NCBI GenBank assembly: GCA_018268015.1
Contig: JAFDXJ010000010.1
Location: 1 to 64,000, forward strand
DNA from: Bacteroidota bacterium
GTDB lineage: Bacteria > Bacteroidota > Bacteroidia > Chitinophagales > Chitinophagaceae
Length of the DNA: 64,000 bases
Reading direction: 5' to 3'
The translations under genes were made by a program, and so were the position numbers. Positions 1-10,322 of this stretch are shown piece after piece. The notes under the pieces are model-generated. The model was not told where the DNA came from. It saw only the letters and a program-made list of their open reading frames with translations, and ran no database searches. Positions within the stretch are counted from its first letter, which is position 1; each line of letters opens with the position of its first letter.

Positions 1-1
1 C

Positions 2-421
2 AGTGGCAATGCGCAGGATTACCGGGATATAGCAAACATTCCTGCCAAAGGACAAACGGAAAACAGTTACAACTACACAGATAAAAATCCGCTCGCAGGA
101 GATAACTATTACCGCATCAGGGAAAATGCCCGGAATGGTACGGTTAGTTACAGCCAGACACTTAAAGTAAACTTTATTCAAAGCGGAGTTCTATCCCTCT
201 ATCCCAACCCGGCCAAAAACACGGTAACGGTGAAAGGCTTAGATAAGAATAGCGCGTCTGTTATCAAAATCATGGATATGCAGGGCAGAGAAATCAGCAG
301 TCAGCATTTTGACCGGGTAAGCACTGCCACATTGAATATCCGCAACTTAGCACAGAGCGCCTATTTTGTACAAATAACCCAGGGAGAAAAAGTGGTAAGG
401 TTGAAGATGGTGAAGGAGTAA
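2..421 (+). CDS. C-terminal fragment of a secreted protein with a type IX secretion sorting domain
   Basis: An open frame runs from the left edge (frame starting at base 2) to a TAA at 419-421; about 139 residues are visible and the true start lies outside the window. The last ~75 residues, from a YPNPA motif near residue 67 to the terminal KMVKE, look like a Por-secretion-system (T9SS type A) C-terminal domain. In this family the domain directs export through the outer membrane and is then cleaved, anchoring the cargo to the cell surface or releasing it. The residues before it (ending in a DNYYRI stretch) resemble the beta-sandwich linker usual ahead of such domains. The cargo domain is not visible, so no enzymatic function can be given. 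Confidence 0.85.
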   Translation, partial: SGNAQDYRDIANIPAKGQTENSYNYTDKNPLAGDNYYRIRENARNGTVSYSQTLKVNFIQSGVLSLYPNPAKNTVTVKGLDKNSASVIKIMDMQGREISSQHFDRVSTATLNIRNLAQSAYFVQITQGEKVVRLKMVKE

Positions 422-428
422 TTAATAA

Positions 429-470
429 TTGTTAATGGTTAATTGTTAATGGGTAATTGTGAATGGTTAA
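429..470. repeat. three tandem copies of a 14-bp AT-rich unit
   Basis: Three adjacent 14-base units (429-442, 443-456, 457-470) share the pattern TTGTTAATGGTTAA with one or two substitutions in copies 2 and 3. They lie between the stop of the T9SS-tail gene and its terminator. The array may be slippage-prone; no function is evident. Confidence 0.8.
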
Positions 471-475
471 TTGAG

Positions 476-500
476 GCCGGGTGTTGTGCCCGGCTTTTTT
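476..500 (+). terminator. intrinsic terminator after the T9SS-tail gene
   Basis: Perfect 6-bp GC stem GCCGGG/CCCGGC (476-481 and 489-494) with a 7-base loop, followed directly by six T residues. It isolates the upstream secreted-protein gene from the ATP synthase operon. Confidence 0.85.
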
Positions 501-595
501 ATGATATTTTCAAGCATTACTGCTCAGTGGAAAACTATTGAACCTTTAATAAAAACATTTTTCATGCTTTTCTTTTTTATAAGAAGGGCAAATCC

Positions 596-603
596 TATCT
601 TTG
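596..603 (+). promoter_or_regulatory. -7 box of the ATP synthase operon promoter
   Basis: TATCTTTG matches the Bacteroidota -7 consensus TAnnTTTG. It ends 20 bases before the chosen atpB start at 624. No clear -33 TTTG is seen at the usual spacing, so this rests on the -7 element and position. Confidence 0.5.
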
Positions 604-623
604 CCGCAAATTTAATAGAAGGT

Positions 624-2016
<1,393 letters not shown>

Positions 2017-2038
2017 TCAACGTACACATTCAAAAAAT

Positions 2039-2081
2039 ATATTGCCGCACTGAACGCAAAGGGCCAACGGTGCGGCAATAT
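2039..2081 (+). promoter_or_regulatory. long stem-loop between atpE and atpF
   Basis: Perfect 12-bp inverted repeat (2039-2050 and 2070-2081; arms ATATTGCCGCAC/GTGCGGCAATAT) with a 19-base loop. No T-tract follows, so it is not a standard terminator. It lies directly after the c-subunit gene, the subunit needed in greatest excess, so a role in 3'-end protection of an atpBE message or partial attenuation is plausible (inference). Confidence 0.7.
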
Positions 2082-2126
2082 TCTCAAAAATTTAGAAAAA
2101 TTATTTTTCAAACATAAAATTTATTT

Positions 2127-2621
2127 ATGGATTTGCTTACCCCGGGGTTTGGCTTAGTAGTTTGGACACTTATTGCTTTCCTGACCGTATTCTTTATTTT
2201 GAAAAGGTATGCCTGGAAACCCATTTTATCTTCTTTAAAAGAAAGGGAAACCGGAATTGCCGACGCCATTGCTTCAGCAGATAAAGTAAAAGCAGAAATG
2301 GCTCATTTGAAAAATGAAAATGAAGCCCTGATGGCAAAAGCACGTGAAGAAAGAGGCGTGATGATCCGTGAAGCAAAAGATACCGGTGATAAAATGATTG
2401 CTGAAGCAAAAGAAAAAGCCAAAGCGGAATATGACCGTATTGTAGCTGATGCTCAACAAGCCATTACGCAACAAAAAAATGCCGCTTTAACCGATGTGAA
2501 AAATCAACTCGGCTCCCTGGTGATCGAAGTAGCGGAAAAAGTATTGAGACGGGAATTATCCAATAAAGCAGAACAGGAAAATTATATCCGTTCCCTGGCA
2601 CAGGAAGTAAAAATGAATTAA
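2127..2621 (+). CDS. atpF: F-type ATP synthase subunit b
   Basis: Peripheral-stalk subunit b, 164 residues, the usual length. One N-terminal transmembrane helix (about residues 5-25, from PGFGLVVWTLIAF) is followed by a long charged, alanine- and lysine-rich helix (about 35-160) that would dimerise as the stator. The ATG at 2127 follows the atpE-atpF hairpin. Order and strand agree with the operon, and the next gene, atpH, starts 27 bases downstream. Confidence 0.95.
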   Translation: MDLLTPGFGLVVWTLIAFLTVFFILKRYAWKPILSSLKERETGIADAIASADKVKAEMAHLKNENEALMAKAREERGVMIREAKDTGDKMIAEAKEKAKAEYDRIVADAQQAITQQKNAALTDVKNQLGSLVIEVAEKVLRRELSNKAEQENYIRSLAQEVKMN

Positions 2622-2648
2622 TAACACAGCGGAAGATAAACTAATACC

Positions 2649-3212
2649 ATGCCCAATCCACGCTTAGCCAACCGGTACGCTAAAAGCCTCATCAGCCTTT
2701 CCATGGAAAAGAATAACCTGGAAGAAGTGCATACCGATATGAAATATATCCAGGCTGTTTGCACAGGTAGCCGTGACTTTACCAACCTCCTGAGAAGCCC
2801 TATTATCAAGGCAGATAAAAAAGAAAATATTGTTCGTGCTGTTACTCAGGGAAAAGTGAGTAAACTTACGGAAACCTTTTTAGACCTTTTAATTGTAAAA
2901 GGAAGAGAATCTAACCTTCCGGAAATTGCGCAATCTTTTATAGACCTCTATAATGAAATGAAGGGGATTCATTATGTAAAACTTACAACTGCCCAACCAA
3001 TTTCTGATGAGTTAAAAAATGAAATTACCGGCAGATTACATAAAGAAGCCGGTCTTGAAAATGTGGAATTACAAAGTAAGGTTCAGGAAAAACTAATCGG
3101 CGGTTTTATTTTGGAATTTAATAATAACCTCGTAGATGCAAGCATCTTGCGTGACCTGAGGGATGTAAGAAAACAATTCAATAAAAACGTTTTTATACAA
3201 CAAATACGCTAA
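2649..3212 (+). CDS. atpH: F-type ATP synthase subunit delta
   Basis: Stator subunit delta (OSCP family), 187 residues. The N-terminal PRLANRYAKSLISLS (3-17) matches the family's A-x-RYA-x-AL start of the helical domain that caps the alpha subunits; the C-terminal part holds the conserved IGGFILEFNNNLVDASI-type strand region before the end. Cytoplasmic; links subunit b to the F1 head. It sits between atpF and atpA as in the canonical order. Confidence 0.95.
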   Translation: MPNPRLANRYAKSLISLSMEKNNLEEVHTDMKYIQAVCTGSRDFTNLLRSPIIKADKKENIVRAVTQGKVSKLTETFLDLLIVKGRESNLPEIAQSFIDLYNEMKGIHYVKLTTAQPISDELKNEITGRLHKEAGLENVELQSKVQEKLIGGFILEFNNNLVDASILRDLRDVRKQFNKNVFIQQIR

Positions 3213-3259
3213 TTTTTTAAATGATCATCAACGCGCGATGCGCGGCTAAAAAGTAAATT

Positions 3260-4837
3260 ATGATAGATATAAAGCCAGATGAAATTTCGGCCATTCTTCG
3301 CCAGCAATTAAGCAATTTCAATGCCTCTGCTGATTTGGAAGAAGTAGGCACCGTTCTCCAGGTGGGAGATGGTATTGCCCGTGTTTATGGACTGAACCAT
3401 GTAGGTTCCGGGGAACTTGTAGAATTTGAAAATGGTGTAAAAGCTATAGCCCTTAACCTGGAAGAAGATAATGTGGGTGTGGTATTAATGGGTGAAAGCC
3501 AGGAAATCAAAGAAGGAGACAGCGTTCGCCGTACCGGCCAGATTGCTTCTATCAAAGTAGGTGATGGCCTTGTAGGACGCGTAATCAATACCCTGGGTGA
3601 ACCCATTGATGGTAAAGGCCCTATTACAGGTGATCTTTATGAAATGCCGTTGGAAAGAAAAGCGCCCGGTGTTATATACCGTGAACCGGTAAAAGAACCT
3701 CTTCAAACAGGTATCAAAGCCATTGATGCCATGATTCCGATTGGCCGTGGTCAAAGGGAACTTGTTATCGGTGACAGGCAAACCGGTAAAACCGCCATTT
3801 GCATAGATACTATTATCAACCAAAAAGAATTTTTCGATGCAGGGAATCCTGTTTATTGTATATATGTTGCGATTGGTCAAAAAGCATCTACAGTAGCGGG
3901 TGTTATGAAAACATTGAGTGATTATGGCGCAATGGCTTATACGACTATTGTTGCTGCAAGTGCCAGTGATCCTGCGCCACTACAGTTTTATGCTCCTTTT
4001 AGCGGTGCTGCCATTGGTGAATTTTTCCGCGATACCGGCCGCCCCGCACTGATTATTTTTGATGACTTATCAAAACAAGCCGTTGCTTACCGCGAGGTGT
4101 CCTTATTGCTTCGCCGCCCACCGGGACGTGAAGCTTACCCGGGCGATGTGTTTTACTTGCATAGTCGTTTACTGGAACGTTCTGCAAAAATTATTTCCAA
4201 TGATGAGGTGGCTAAGAAAATGAATGACCTGCCGGATTCCATCAAACACCTGGTTAAAGGTGGTGGCTCTCTTACCGCTTTACCAATTATTGAAACACAG
4301 GCAGGAGACGTTTCCGCTTATATTCCTACAAACGTAATTTCCATTACGGATGGTCAGATATTCCTGGAAGGAAACTTGTTTAATGCAGGTATCCGCCCTG
4401 CAATCAACGTAGGTATTTCTGTGAGCCGTGTAGGAGGTAATGCTCAAATCAAATCCATGAAGAAAGTGGCTGGTACTTTGAAACTCGATCAGGCACAATA
4501 CCGCGAATTGGAAGCTTTCTCGAAGTTTGGCGGCGATATGGACCCGGCTACTAAATATGTAATTGAAAAAGGAGCCAGAAACGTGGAAGTGTTGAAACAA
4601 TTACAATATAGCCCAGTACCTGTAGAAAAACAAGTAGCCATTATTTATCTGGGAACACAAGGTTTATTAAGAGATATTTCCGTTAAAAACGTGAAAGCTT
4701 TTGAAGAACATTTCCTTACAGAAATGCAAAACAAATTGCCTCAGGTATTGGCGGAGTTTAAAAAAGGGAATTTACCTGAAGATGGTCTTGCTAAAATGGT
4801 GGATCTCGCCAATGGCATTGCTACTCAGTATAAATAA
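3260..4837 (+). CDS. atpA: F-type ATP synthase subunit alpha
   Basis: Non-catalytic nucleotide-binding alpha subunit of the F1 head, 525 residues. Domains in order: N-terminal beta-barrel (~25-95), central nucleotide-binding domain with P-loop GDRQTGKT (171-178), and C-terminal helical domain. The signature [14 protein letters not shown] region lies in the last third. A small GC hairpin (CGCGC/GCGCG, 3232-3244) sits shortly before the start. The operon would normally continue with atpG (gamma); instead a terminator follows 20 bases after the stop. Confidence 0.98.
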   Translation: MIDIKPDEISAILRQQLSNFNASADLEEVGTVLQVGDGIARVYGLNHVGSGELVEFENGVKAIALNLEEDNVGVVLMGESQEIKEGDSVRRTGQIASIKVGDGLVGRVINTLGEPIDGKGPITGDLYEMPLERKAPGVIYREPVKEPLQTGIKAIDAMIPIGRGQRELVIGDRQTGKTAICIDTIINQKEFFDAGNPVYCIYVAIGQKASTVAGVMKTLSDYGAMAYTTIVAASASDPAPLQFYAPFSGAAIGEFFRDTGRPALIIFDDLSKQAVAYREVSLLLRRPPGREAYPGDVFYLHSRLLERSAKIISNDEVAKKMNDLPDSIKHLVKGGGSLTALPIIETQAGDVSAYIPTNVISITDGQIFLEGNLFNAGIRPAINVGISVSRVGGNAQIKSMKKVAGTLKLDQAQYRELEAFSKFGGDMDPATKYVIEKGARNVEVLKQLQYSPVPVEKQVAIIYLGTQGLLRDISVKNVKAFEEHFLTEMQNKLPQVLAEFKKGNLPEDGLAKMVDLANGIATQYK

Positions 4838-4856
4838 ATTTTTCTTTATATCATTT

Positions 4857-4883
4857 AAATCCCGGAAATACCGGGATTTTTTT
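4857..4883 (+). terminator. terminator of the ATP synthase operon
   Basis: Perfect 9-bp stem AAATCCCGG/CCGGGATTT (4857-4865, 4871-4879), 5-base loop, with the T run continuing to 4883. It closes the operon right after atpA and, by position, may also serve the convergent galM gene. Confidence 0.9.
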
Positions 4884-4922
4884 ATGCCTATCATCACGAG
4901 ATGGGAATATATCTATTCAAAT

Positions 4923-6008
4923 TCAGTCGCTCTTTCCCGGGTTAAAAACAAATGATGTTTTCGATCTGAAAATTTCACCGGGAAATAATTCCGTACTCGG
5001 AAATGATTTTTCATTGGGGGCATTGGGAAAATGCTGTGTCTCTAAACAAAATGCGGAACGAAAGTCATCTTTAAAACCATTCTTTAAAACATGTGTTCCA
5101 TCCAAAAAGTTACCGCTATACAATTGCATTCCGGGTTCTGTAGTCCATACTTCCATACATATCCCGGATAAGTCTCCGATAACTTCAGCGCATTTTTGAA
5201 AAGAAGGCTCTTTTTTGTCCAGCACAAAATTGTGATCAAAGCCTTTTCCATAACGTATTTGCGGGTTTGTATCATCATCTATATGCGTGCCCAGAGTTGA
5301 AAATTCCCGAAAATCAAAAGGAGTATCCTCCACACTGATGATGGCTCCTGTCGGAATCATGCTTTCATCAATGGGCGTAAATTCATGCGCATAAATCTTT
5401 AATAAATGCCGGTTGATATTTCCTTTTCCAAAACCATTCAAATTAAAAAATGTATGATTCGTTAAATTGAGTATGGTGGCATTATCCGTTACAGCTTCAT
5501 AATTTATTTCCAAAATATTTTTTGATAAAGTGTAAGATATTTCCACCATAAGGTTCCCGGGATATCCTTCCTCGCCATCCTTAGATAAGTATTGCAGAAT
5601 AAGTTGCGCAGGGTCTATTTTTTTCACTTGCCATACCACACGTGAAAATCCTTTTGTACCGCCATGCAAGTGATGTTTATCTGAATTTATCGGTAAAGAA
5701 TAGGATTGATTATTTAAAGAAAATTTTCCATTGGCAATCCTGTTTGCATACCTGCCCACCACTGCACCAAAATAAGTTTCCCGGCCAAGGGTATAAGGTA
5801 TTATCGAGTCAAAGCCTGCAGATACATCCACCGTATGGTTATTTTTATCTTTTACTTCCAGGCTTACAATCCTTGCGCCGTAATTAGTGATGGCAACTGA
5901 TAAATATTCATTTTTTAAATAAAATAATTTCACGTCATTCCCATCTATGTTTGTATCAAAGGCGGATTTAGAAAGCTCCTCCGACTTGTCCGGTGTTTGT
6001 GATTTCAT
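4923..6008 (-). CDS. galM: aldose 1-epimerase (mutarotase)
   Basis: Interconverts alpha and beta anomers of galactose or glucose for entry into the Leloir pathway or glycolysis. The 361 residues are near the usual GalM length. Visible motifs: GRYANR (85-90), HLHGG with the substrate-binding His (113-117), NHTFFNL with the catalytic-acid His H185, DHN (258-260) and the catalytic-base Glu in LETQHFPNAPN (E323). No signal peptide is evident, although many Bacteroidota homologues are exported, so a cytoplasmic location is inferred. It stands alone between the atp terminator and exbD; no other galactose gene is nearby. Confidence 0.93.
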   Translation of the reverse strand: MKSQTPDKSEELSKSAFDTNIDGNDVKLFYLKNEYLSVAITNYGARIVSLEVKDKNNHTVDVSAGFDSIIPYTLGRETYFGAVVGRYANRIANGKFSLNNQSYSLPINSDKHHLHGGTKGFSRVVWQVKKIDPAQLILQYLSKDGEEGYPGNLMVEISYTLSKNILEINYEAVTDNATILNLTNHTFFNLNGFGKGNINRHLLKIYAHEFTPIDESMIPTGAIISVEDTPFDFREFSTLGTHIDDDTNPQIRYGKGFDHNFVLDKKEPSFQKCAEVIGDLSGICMEVWTTEPGMQLYSGNFLDGTHVLKNGFKDDFRSAFCLETQHFPNAPNEKSFPSTELFPGEIFRSKTSFVFNPGKSD

Positions 6009-6086
6009 GGTGGTTTATTGAAATGACAAAGTAATACAACTAAGTGCTAGATTAAAGAACAACTTATTTACAAAGTGACTGCTTTC

Positions 6087-6485
6087 TTATTTCACATTGG
6101 CCACAACTTTGGCGCCGGCTTTTTTAGCGGCCTGCATAATACGGAAGACTTCACCATAATAGGAAGAAGTATCCGCATTGATGACCACCGATGGTGTATC
6201 TACCAATGGGCGCATCTTATTGACCTCATAGAAAAGCAAACTGTCAATATTCATAATATCAACAGGAGATTGCCCGATATAAATATGCTGGTCTTTATCA
6301 ATTGAGACAACAATATTTTGTTTCGTCTTTGTGTCTTTGGTGCCACGGGGATTATTTACTTTAATAATATTAGGATTAGCCAGCGTAGATACGATCAGGA
6401 AAAATAAAAGCAGGATAAATAAAATATCATTGAGTGAGCCCGTATAAACTTCCGGGTGTGACTTTAATCTTTTTCGAATATTCAT
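6087..6485 (-). CDS. exbD: ExbD/TolR family proton-channel subunit
   Basis: A 132-residue inner-membrane protein with a short basic cytoplasmic N-terminus, one transmembrane helix (about 17-37) carrying the essential aspartate D20 in SLNDILFILL, and a periplasmic domain. In this family it uses proton flow together with ExbB to energise TonB or the Tol system. ExbB is encoded immediately upstream with a 9-base gap, and a small inverted repeat spans the exbB stop and exbD start. No TonB gene is in the window; the two TonB receptors are possible clients. ExbD versus TolR cannot be separated from sequence alone. Confidence 0.9.
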   Translation of the reverse strand: MNIRKRLKSHPEVYTGSLNDILFILLLFFLIVSTLANPNIIKVNNPRGTKDTKTKQNIVVSIDKDQHIYIGQSPVDIMNIDSLLFYEVNKMRPLVDTPSVVINADTSSYYGEVFRIMQAAKKAGAKVVANVK

Positions 6486-6498
6486 AAGCCCGGCTTAT
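6484..6498 (-). promoter_or_regulatory. inverted repeat spanning exbB stop and exbD start
   Basis: ATAAGCCCGGCTTAT, a 7-bp inverted repeat around one base, which as RNA could fold with a 3-base loop. It covers the TAA of exbB and the ATG of exbD, where it could tie exbD initiation to ribosomes finishing exbB (inference). Confidence 0.4.
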
Positions 6499-7187
6499 TT
6501 AGTGGGTTCTTGTAAAATGTCAATAAATTCAGCACTGGAGGCTTCCATTTTATTTGCTGTCTTATCTATTTGAGTGGACAAGAATTGAAAGCCAACATAA
6601 GCCAGCAGACCAATAATAAGACCGGTTGCAGAAGTCACCATTTTTACATAAATACCACCGGCAATGACGCTTAATTCAAAATTGCCCGTACTATTGATAT
6701 CATAAAAGAGTTGGATCATACCTGCAATCGTACCAAGAAAACCAAACATGGGTGCAATACCGGCAATGATGGATAAGATGGAGAGATTTTTTTCCATTTT
6801 ATACATTTCCAGTTTACCCACATTTTCCATACTTTTTTCAATGGAATCAATTGGTTTACCAATACGCTGAATACCTTTATCAATCATCCTGGCAACCGGG
6901 TTAGGTGTATTTTTCGATAAATTACGGGCGGCGCTAAGATTCCCACTCATAACATTATCCCGGATAATATTCATAAAATTGGGATCTATCTGTGATGCTT
7001 TCCGAATGGCAATCAATCGCTCAAAGAATACATAAATGGCAATTGCAAATAATGCATATAAAGGATACATCAGCATTCCTCCTTTATTAAGCAATCCCCA
7101 TAAATTCATTTTTTCTCCATCCTGTAATGTATTGGCAGCAGTATGAAGTAAAGCGGAAGTGTCAGACACCTGCAAAAGAATTCCCAT
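6495..7187 (-). CDS. exbB: MotA/TolQ/ExbB proton-channel protein
   Basis: A 230-residue inner-membrane protein with three transmembrane segments (about 40-58, 137-161 and 179-201) and the family motif APMFGFLGTIAGM (145-157). It forms the pentameric channel around the ExbD dimer. The first 26 residues before M27 have no clear counterpart in short ExbB proteins; M27 is an alternative start. Directly followed by exbD, so the two form an operon. Confidence 0.92.
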   Translation of the reverse strand: MGILLQVSDTSALLHTAANTLQDGEKMNLWGLLNKGGMLMYPLYALFAIAIYVFFERLIAIRKASQIDPNFMNIIRDNVMSGNLSAARNLSKNTPNPVARMIDKGIQRIGKPIDSIEKSMENVGKLEMYKMEKNLSILSIIAGIAPMFGFLGTIAGMIQLFYDINSTGNFELSVIAGGIYVKMVTSATGLIIGLLAYVGFQFLSTQIDKTANKMEASSAEFIDILQEPTK

Positions 7188-7384
7188 TCGTATTGATTTT
7201 TATTTTGGCTAAAATTATGCGTTAACTCAAGACAACGACATGTATGTTAATAAATTTTCCTGTCAAACTTTTTTAGGAAACATTTTACAGCTTTACGGGC
7301 AATGAAAGTTGGAGTGTGCGGATGTCGGTTTTCTTTAAAATTTTTTAAGAAGTCATCCCCTTAAAAATTGCAAAGCAATGATGC

Positions 7385-8320
7385 TTAGGGACGTTTATCA
7401 CCAAGGCTCATTTTGGTCATGGCCACGATCTGGCGCATATTTTTCTCCATTCCTTCCGGGCTTCCATCCAGGAAAATAATATTACCTTTACTTACTTCCG
7501 CAAAATTTTTGATACTTTCCGTCCACATACTAAACAGGATGACATTAGTATCCAGGTTTGCCTGTTTCATTTCTTCTGCGGCCTGGCTCATTCCTTTGGC
7601 TACTTCTTCTCTGAATAAAGCCACCCCCTGCCCTCTTAATCTGGCAGCTTCCCTTTCAGCTTCTGCGGCAATTTTAATGGCATTACCTTCTGCTTCAGCG
7701 CCTTTGGTTTTGGTAATCAGCAATGCCTGTCCTTCATTTTCAGCAGCGGCTTTTAAATTGTTGCTGGCCACTACCCTGCTCATGCTCTCCATGATTACCT
7801 GGTCAAATGTGATATCATTTATTTGAAGGTCTTGTAAATGATAACCCCAGTCTTCCAGAGATTTATCTATTTGTTGTTTTACAAATTCCACAATTTCCCT
7901 GCGCAATAATAATATTTCTGCCTGCTTCTTTGTAGCTACAAAAGCACGGATAGATCCTTCAACGGTTCGAATCAGAGCCTGCATGAGATCTTTATCACTG
8001 ATAAATTTAAAAGCTACATTTTTTATAGATGCTTCATCCTGATTAATCACTGAATAAAGCAACATACTTTTAAAATATACATTGGCCTGATCAACAGTAA
8101 CCGCCTGAAATTCCAACTCCACACTGCGGTTTTGAATACTGATGCGGCGGTAAATTTGCTCAAAGATGGGTATTTTGAAATTTAACCCTGGATGCAATAG
8201 ACGACGATATTTACCAAACATCGTAACTACTGCTATCGTACCCTGATTGACTGATACGAGGCCGCTAAAAAAAATAAACAAGAGGAAAATTATCCATCCG
8301 TAAGAAAACAACCATTCCAT
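7385..8320 (-). CDS. SPFH/band-7 domain membrane protein
   Basis: A 311-residue prohibitin/stomatin-like protein. One N-terminal membrane helix (about 5-25) leads into a band-7 domain (about 25-190) and then an Ala/Glu-rich coiled coil (about 190-260) with the AEAEREAARLRGQG pattern typical of the family. SPFH proteins form large membrane-associated cages or microdomains and often modulate membrane proteases such as FtsH. No NfeD partner gene or protease gene is adjacent, so its partner is unknown. HflK/HflC, QmcA and plant HIR-like members are all possible relatives. Confidence 0.88.
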   Translation of the reverse strand: MEWLFSYGWIIFLLFIFFSGLVSVNQGTIAVVTMFGKYRRLLHPGLNFKIPIFEQIYRRISIQNRSVELEFQAVTVDQANVYFKSMLLYSVINQDEASIKNVAFKFISDKDLMQALIRTVEGSIRAFVATKKQAEILLLRREIVEFVKQQIDKSLEDWGYHLQDLQINDITFDQVIMESMSRVVASNNLKAAAENEGQALLITKTKGAEAEGNAIKIAAEAEREAARLRGQGVALFREEVAKGMSQAAEEMKQANLDTNVILFSMWTESIKNFAEVSKGNIIFLDGSPEGMEKNMRQIVAMTKMSLGDKRP

Positions 8321-8341
8321 TTATTTTAGTTTTAGTGACAC

Positions 8342-8374
8342 CAAATATACAGTCAAAATAATACTTAGAATCAA
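8342..8374 (-). promoter_or_regulatory. promoter of the SPFH gene
   Basis: On the minus strand TATATTTG (8349-8342) matches TAnnTTTG; a TTG at 8374-8372 is spaced 22 bases upstream. It overlaps the last codons of pepT and lies 22 bases before the SPFH start. Confidence 0.5.
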
Positions 8375-9615
8375 CTTTTTTCTTCCCATACTTTTACGAG
8401 TTCGATCAATACCTGCACGGCTTTTTCCATATCATTTACGGCTATCCATTCATGCTTGCTGTGAATGGCCTGCATGCCGGTGAAAATATTCGGGCAGGGC
8501 AATCCCATAAAACTTAACCTGCTGCCATCCGTGCCTCCCCGAATGGGTTCATTGATTACTTCCAATCCGGCACGTTTATATGCTTCCGCAGCAAATGCGG
8601 AAACCTGTGGAAATTGATCCAATACTTCTTTCATATTCCGGTATTGCTCTTTGACAATAAATTCCATGTGTGCTTTCGGAAATTTTGAGACAGTTGATGT
8701 TGCTACAGATTTTAAAGTGGCCATATGTTCCAACATCTTTTCCGTATTAAAATCCCGAACAATAAATTCAAGTGTAACTTTCTCGGCATTGCCATCTATT
8801 CGGAGTGGATGTACAAAACCTTCTTTATGCGAGGTCGTTTCAGGGCTCCAGGAATCTTTTGGTAATTGTGCCAAAAGTTCACCGGAAATTTTTAAGGCAT
8901 TCACCATTTTTCCCTTAGCATAACCCGGGTGTGCACTCACGCCATGTAAAATGATTTGAACACTGTTCGCGCTGAAGGTTTCATCTTCGAAAGTGCCTAA
9001 TTCCCCACCATCAAGAGTATAAGCAAAGTCCGCAGCTAATTTTTTTAAATCCACCTTTTCAGTACCTTCTCCAATTTCTTCATCCGGAGTAAATAAAATT
9101 TTTATCTCTCCATGCTTTACTTCTGGGTTATTTAAAAGATAATGAGCCATATCCATAATGATTGCCACACCACTTTTATCATCCGCGCCTAACAATGTGT
9201 TTCCACTTGCCGTAATAATATCACTACCCACCTTTGAAGAGAGGTATGGATAATCTTTAATGGAGATAACCTGTGCAGGATCATCCGGCAAAACAATATC
9301 ATTCCCCTGGTACTGCTTATGCAAAAGCGGTTTTACATTTTTTCCGCTGCAATCCGGCGCTGTATCTATATGACTGCAAAAACAGATTACGGGCACTTTC
9401 CGCGATGTATTGACAGGAATCGTTCCATACACATATCCATATTCATCTGTATGCGCATCCTGAATACCCATTTCCAGCAGTTCTGTCACCAGTATTTTAC
9501 TTAAATTCTTTTGTTTCTCCGAAGAAGGATGTGTACCACTGTGCGGATCGGCCTCAGTATCTACCTGTACATATCTTAAAAATCTTTCCGTAACTGTAAA
9601 TTGATAAGAATCCAT
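8371..9615 (-). CDS. pepT: peptidase T (tripeptidase)
   Basis: Cytoplasmic M20-family di-zinc aminopeptidase that removes the N-terminal residue of tripeptides; 414 residues, the usual length. Metal and catalytic residues are visible: H82 and D84 in CSHIDTAPD, D145 in LLGADDKSG, E179/E180 in FTPDEEIGEG, the Asp of YTLDGGELG, and the C-terminal IHSKHEW His. The central dimerisation (lid) domain lies between about residues 215 and 320. Single-gene unit on the minus strand. Confidence 0.96.
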   Translation of the reverse strand: MDSYQFTVTERFLRYVQVDTEADPHSGTHPSSEKQKNLSKILVTELLEMGIQDAHTDEYGYVYGTIPVNTSRKVPVICFCSHIDTAPDCSGKNVKPLLHKQYQGNDIVLPDDPAQVISIKDYPYLSSKVGSDIITASGNTLLGADDKSGVAIIMDMAHYLLNNPEVKHGEIKILFTPDEEIGEGTEKVDLKKLAADFAYTLDGGELGTFEDETFSANSVQIILHGVSAHPGYAKGKMVNALKISGELLAQLPKDSWSPETTSHKEGFVHPLRIDGNAEKVTLEFIVRDFNTEKMLEHMATLKSVATSTVSKFPKAHMEFIVKEQYRNMKEVLDQFPQVSAFAAEAYKRAGLEVINEPIRGGTDGSRLSFMGLPCPNIFTGMQAIHSKHEWIAVNDMEKAVQVLIELVKVWEEKS

Positions 9616-9731
9616 ATAAATTTATTTGATTACAAAGGAAAACAAATGAAGTGGAAATGTTTTGCAAAAATTATATTTCAAAATTCTCTGCCGCTTTTGA
9701 CAGGTTCATTCATTTATAATTAAATATCGTT

Positions 9732-10322
9732 TCAGAATTTATTTTTATTGAGATCAGGTGTGTTCGTGGCGCTTTGCAAGTGCTCCAAGCAGTATTGGTT
9801 AAATGGGACTTCCTCTGTAGATGGCATTATATCAATAATGATGGCCTGATAAATTCTATTTGATTTAAAATCCATCGTAAGTAAACCATCCTTCAGGATA
9901 ATATTTTGCAAATCTTCCCATGCCATTTTTTTTTGATAAAAGGTTTGAAGAATTAGGCCATCTTTATTCAGCCTGAGCCAAAAATGTTCTTTTAATTTCA
10001 AACCCATAAAAGCCCAAGCTGCCAGGATTAGCGCCAGTAAATAAAATTCCTGAGAAAGCCATCCCATGATGGCGAAAAGAATGCCGTGCAAGAAAAATTT
10101 TTCCAGCGTACTATGATAAATATTTTTTTTAGAAAAAAAAAGATCATAACAGGCATAGCCGGCTGTCAATGCCGCAAAAATACCTGTATAAATGGAGTGA
10201 AAGGTAAATGCCATCCAACCGAGCATAAAGGCATTGAGCCACAAAAAAATGATTCTGAAAAGATGCAGTCTCCGAAATCTTTCATTCAATATCACCAGGG
10301 TGTATTCATTATTATCAGCCAT
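9732..10322 (-). CDS. membrane protein of unknown function
   Basis: Not recognised. The 196 residues have hydrophobic segments near residues 20-40, 44-63 and 77-110, giving three or four transmembrane helices, then a soluble C-terminal part. The pattern of paired strands in that part (LRLNKDGLILQTFYQKKMAWEDLQ) resembles the bacterial PH-like or YcxB-type tail, where 'dGl' followed by 'i.W.dl..i' is typical; this is a resemblance, not an identification. Its start overlaps the end of the upstream agmatinase-family gene by 8 bases, so the two are co-transcribed. Confidence 0.6.
   Translation of the reverse strand: MADNNEYTLVILNERFRRLHLFRIIFLWLNAFMLGWMAFTFHSIYTGIFAALTAGYACYDLFFSKKNIYHSTLEKFFLHGILFAIMGWLSQEFYLLALILAAWAFMGLKLKEHFWLRLNKDGLILQTFYQKKMAWEDLQNIILKDGLLTMDFKSNRIYQAIIIDIMPSTEEVPFNQYCLEHLQSATNTPDLNKNKF

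Noticed and set aside
429..470. Tandem 14-bp units as a CRISPR array or attachment site
   Set aside because: Three adjacent copies without spacers, no cas or integrase gene; simple tandem repeat.
471..623. N-terminal extension of AtpB from a TTG at 471
   Set aside because: It reads through the upstream terminator and the -7 box; the ATG at 624 starts a proper signal peptide.
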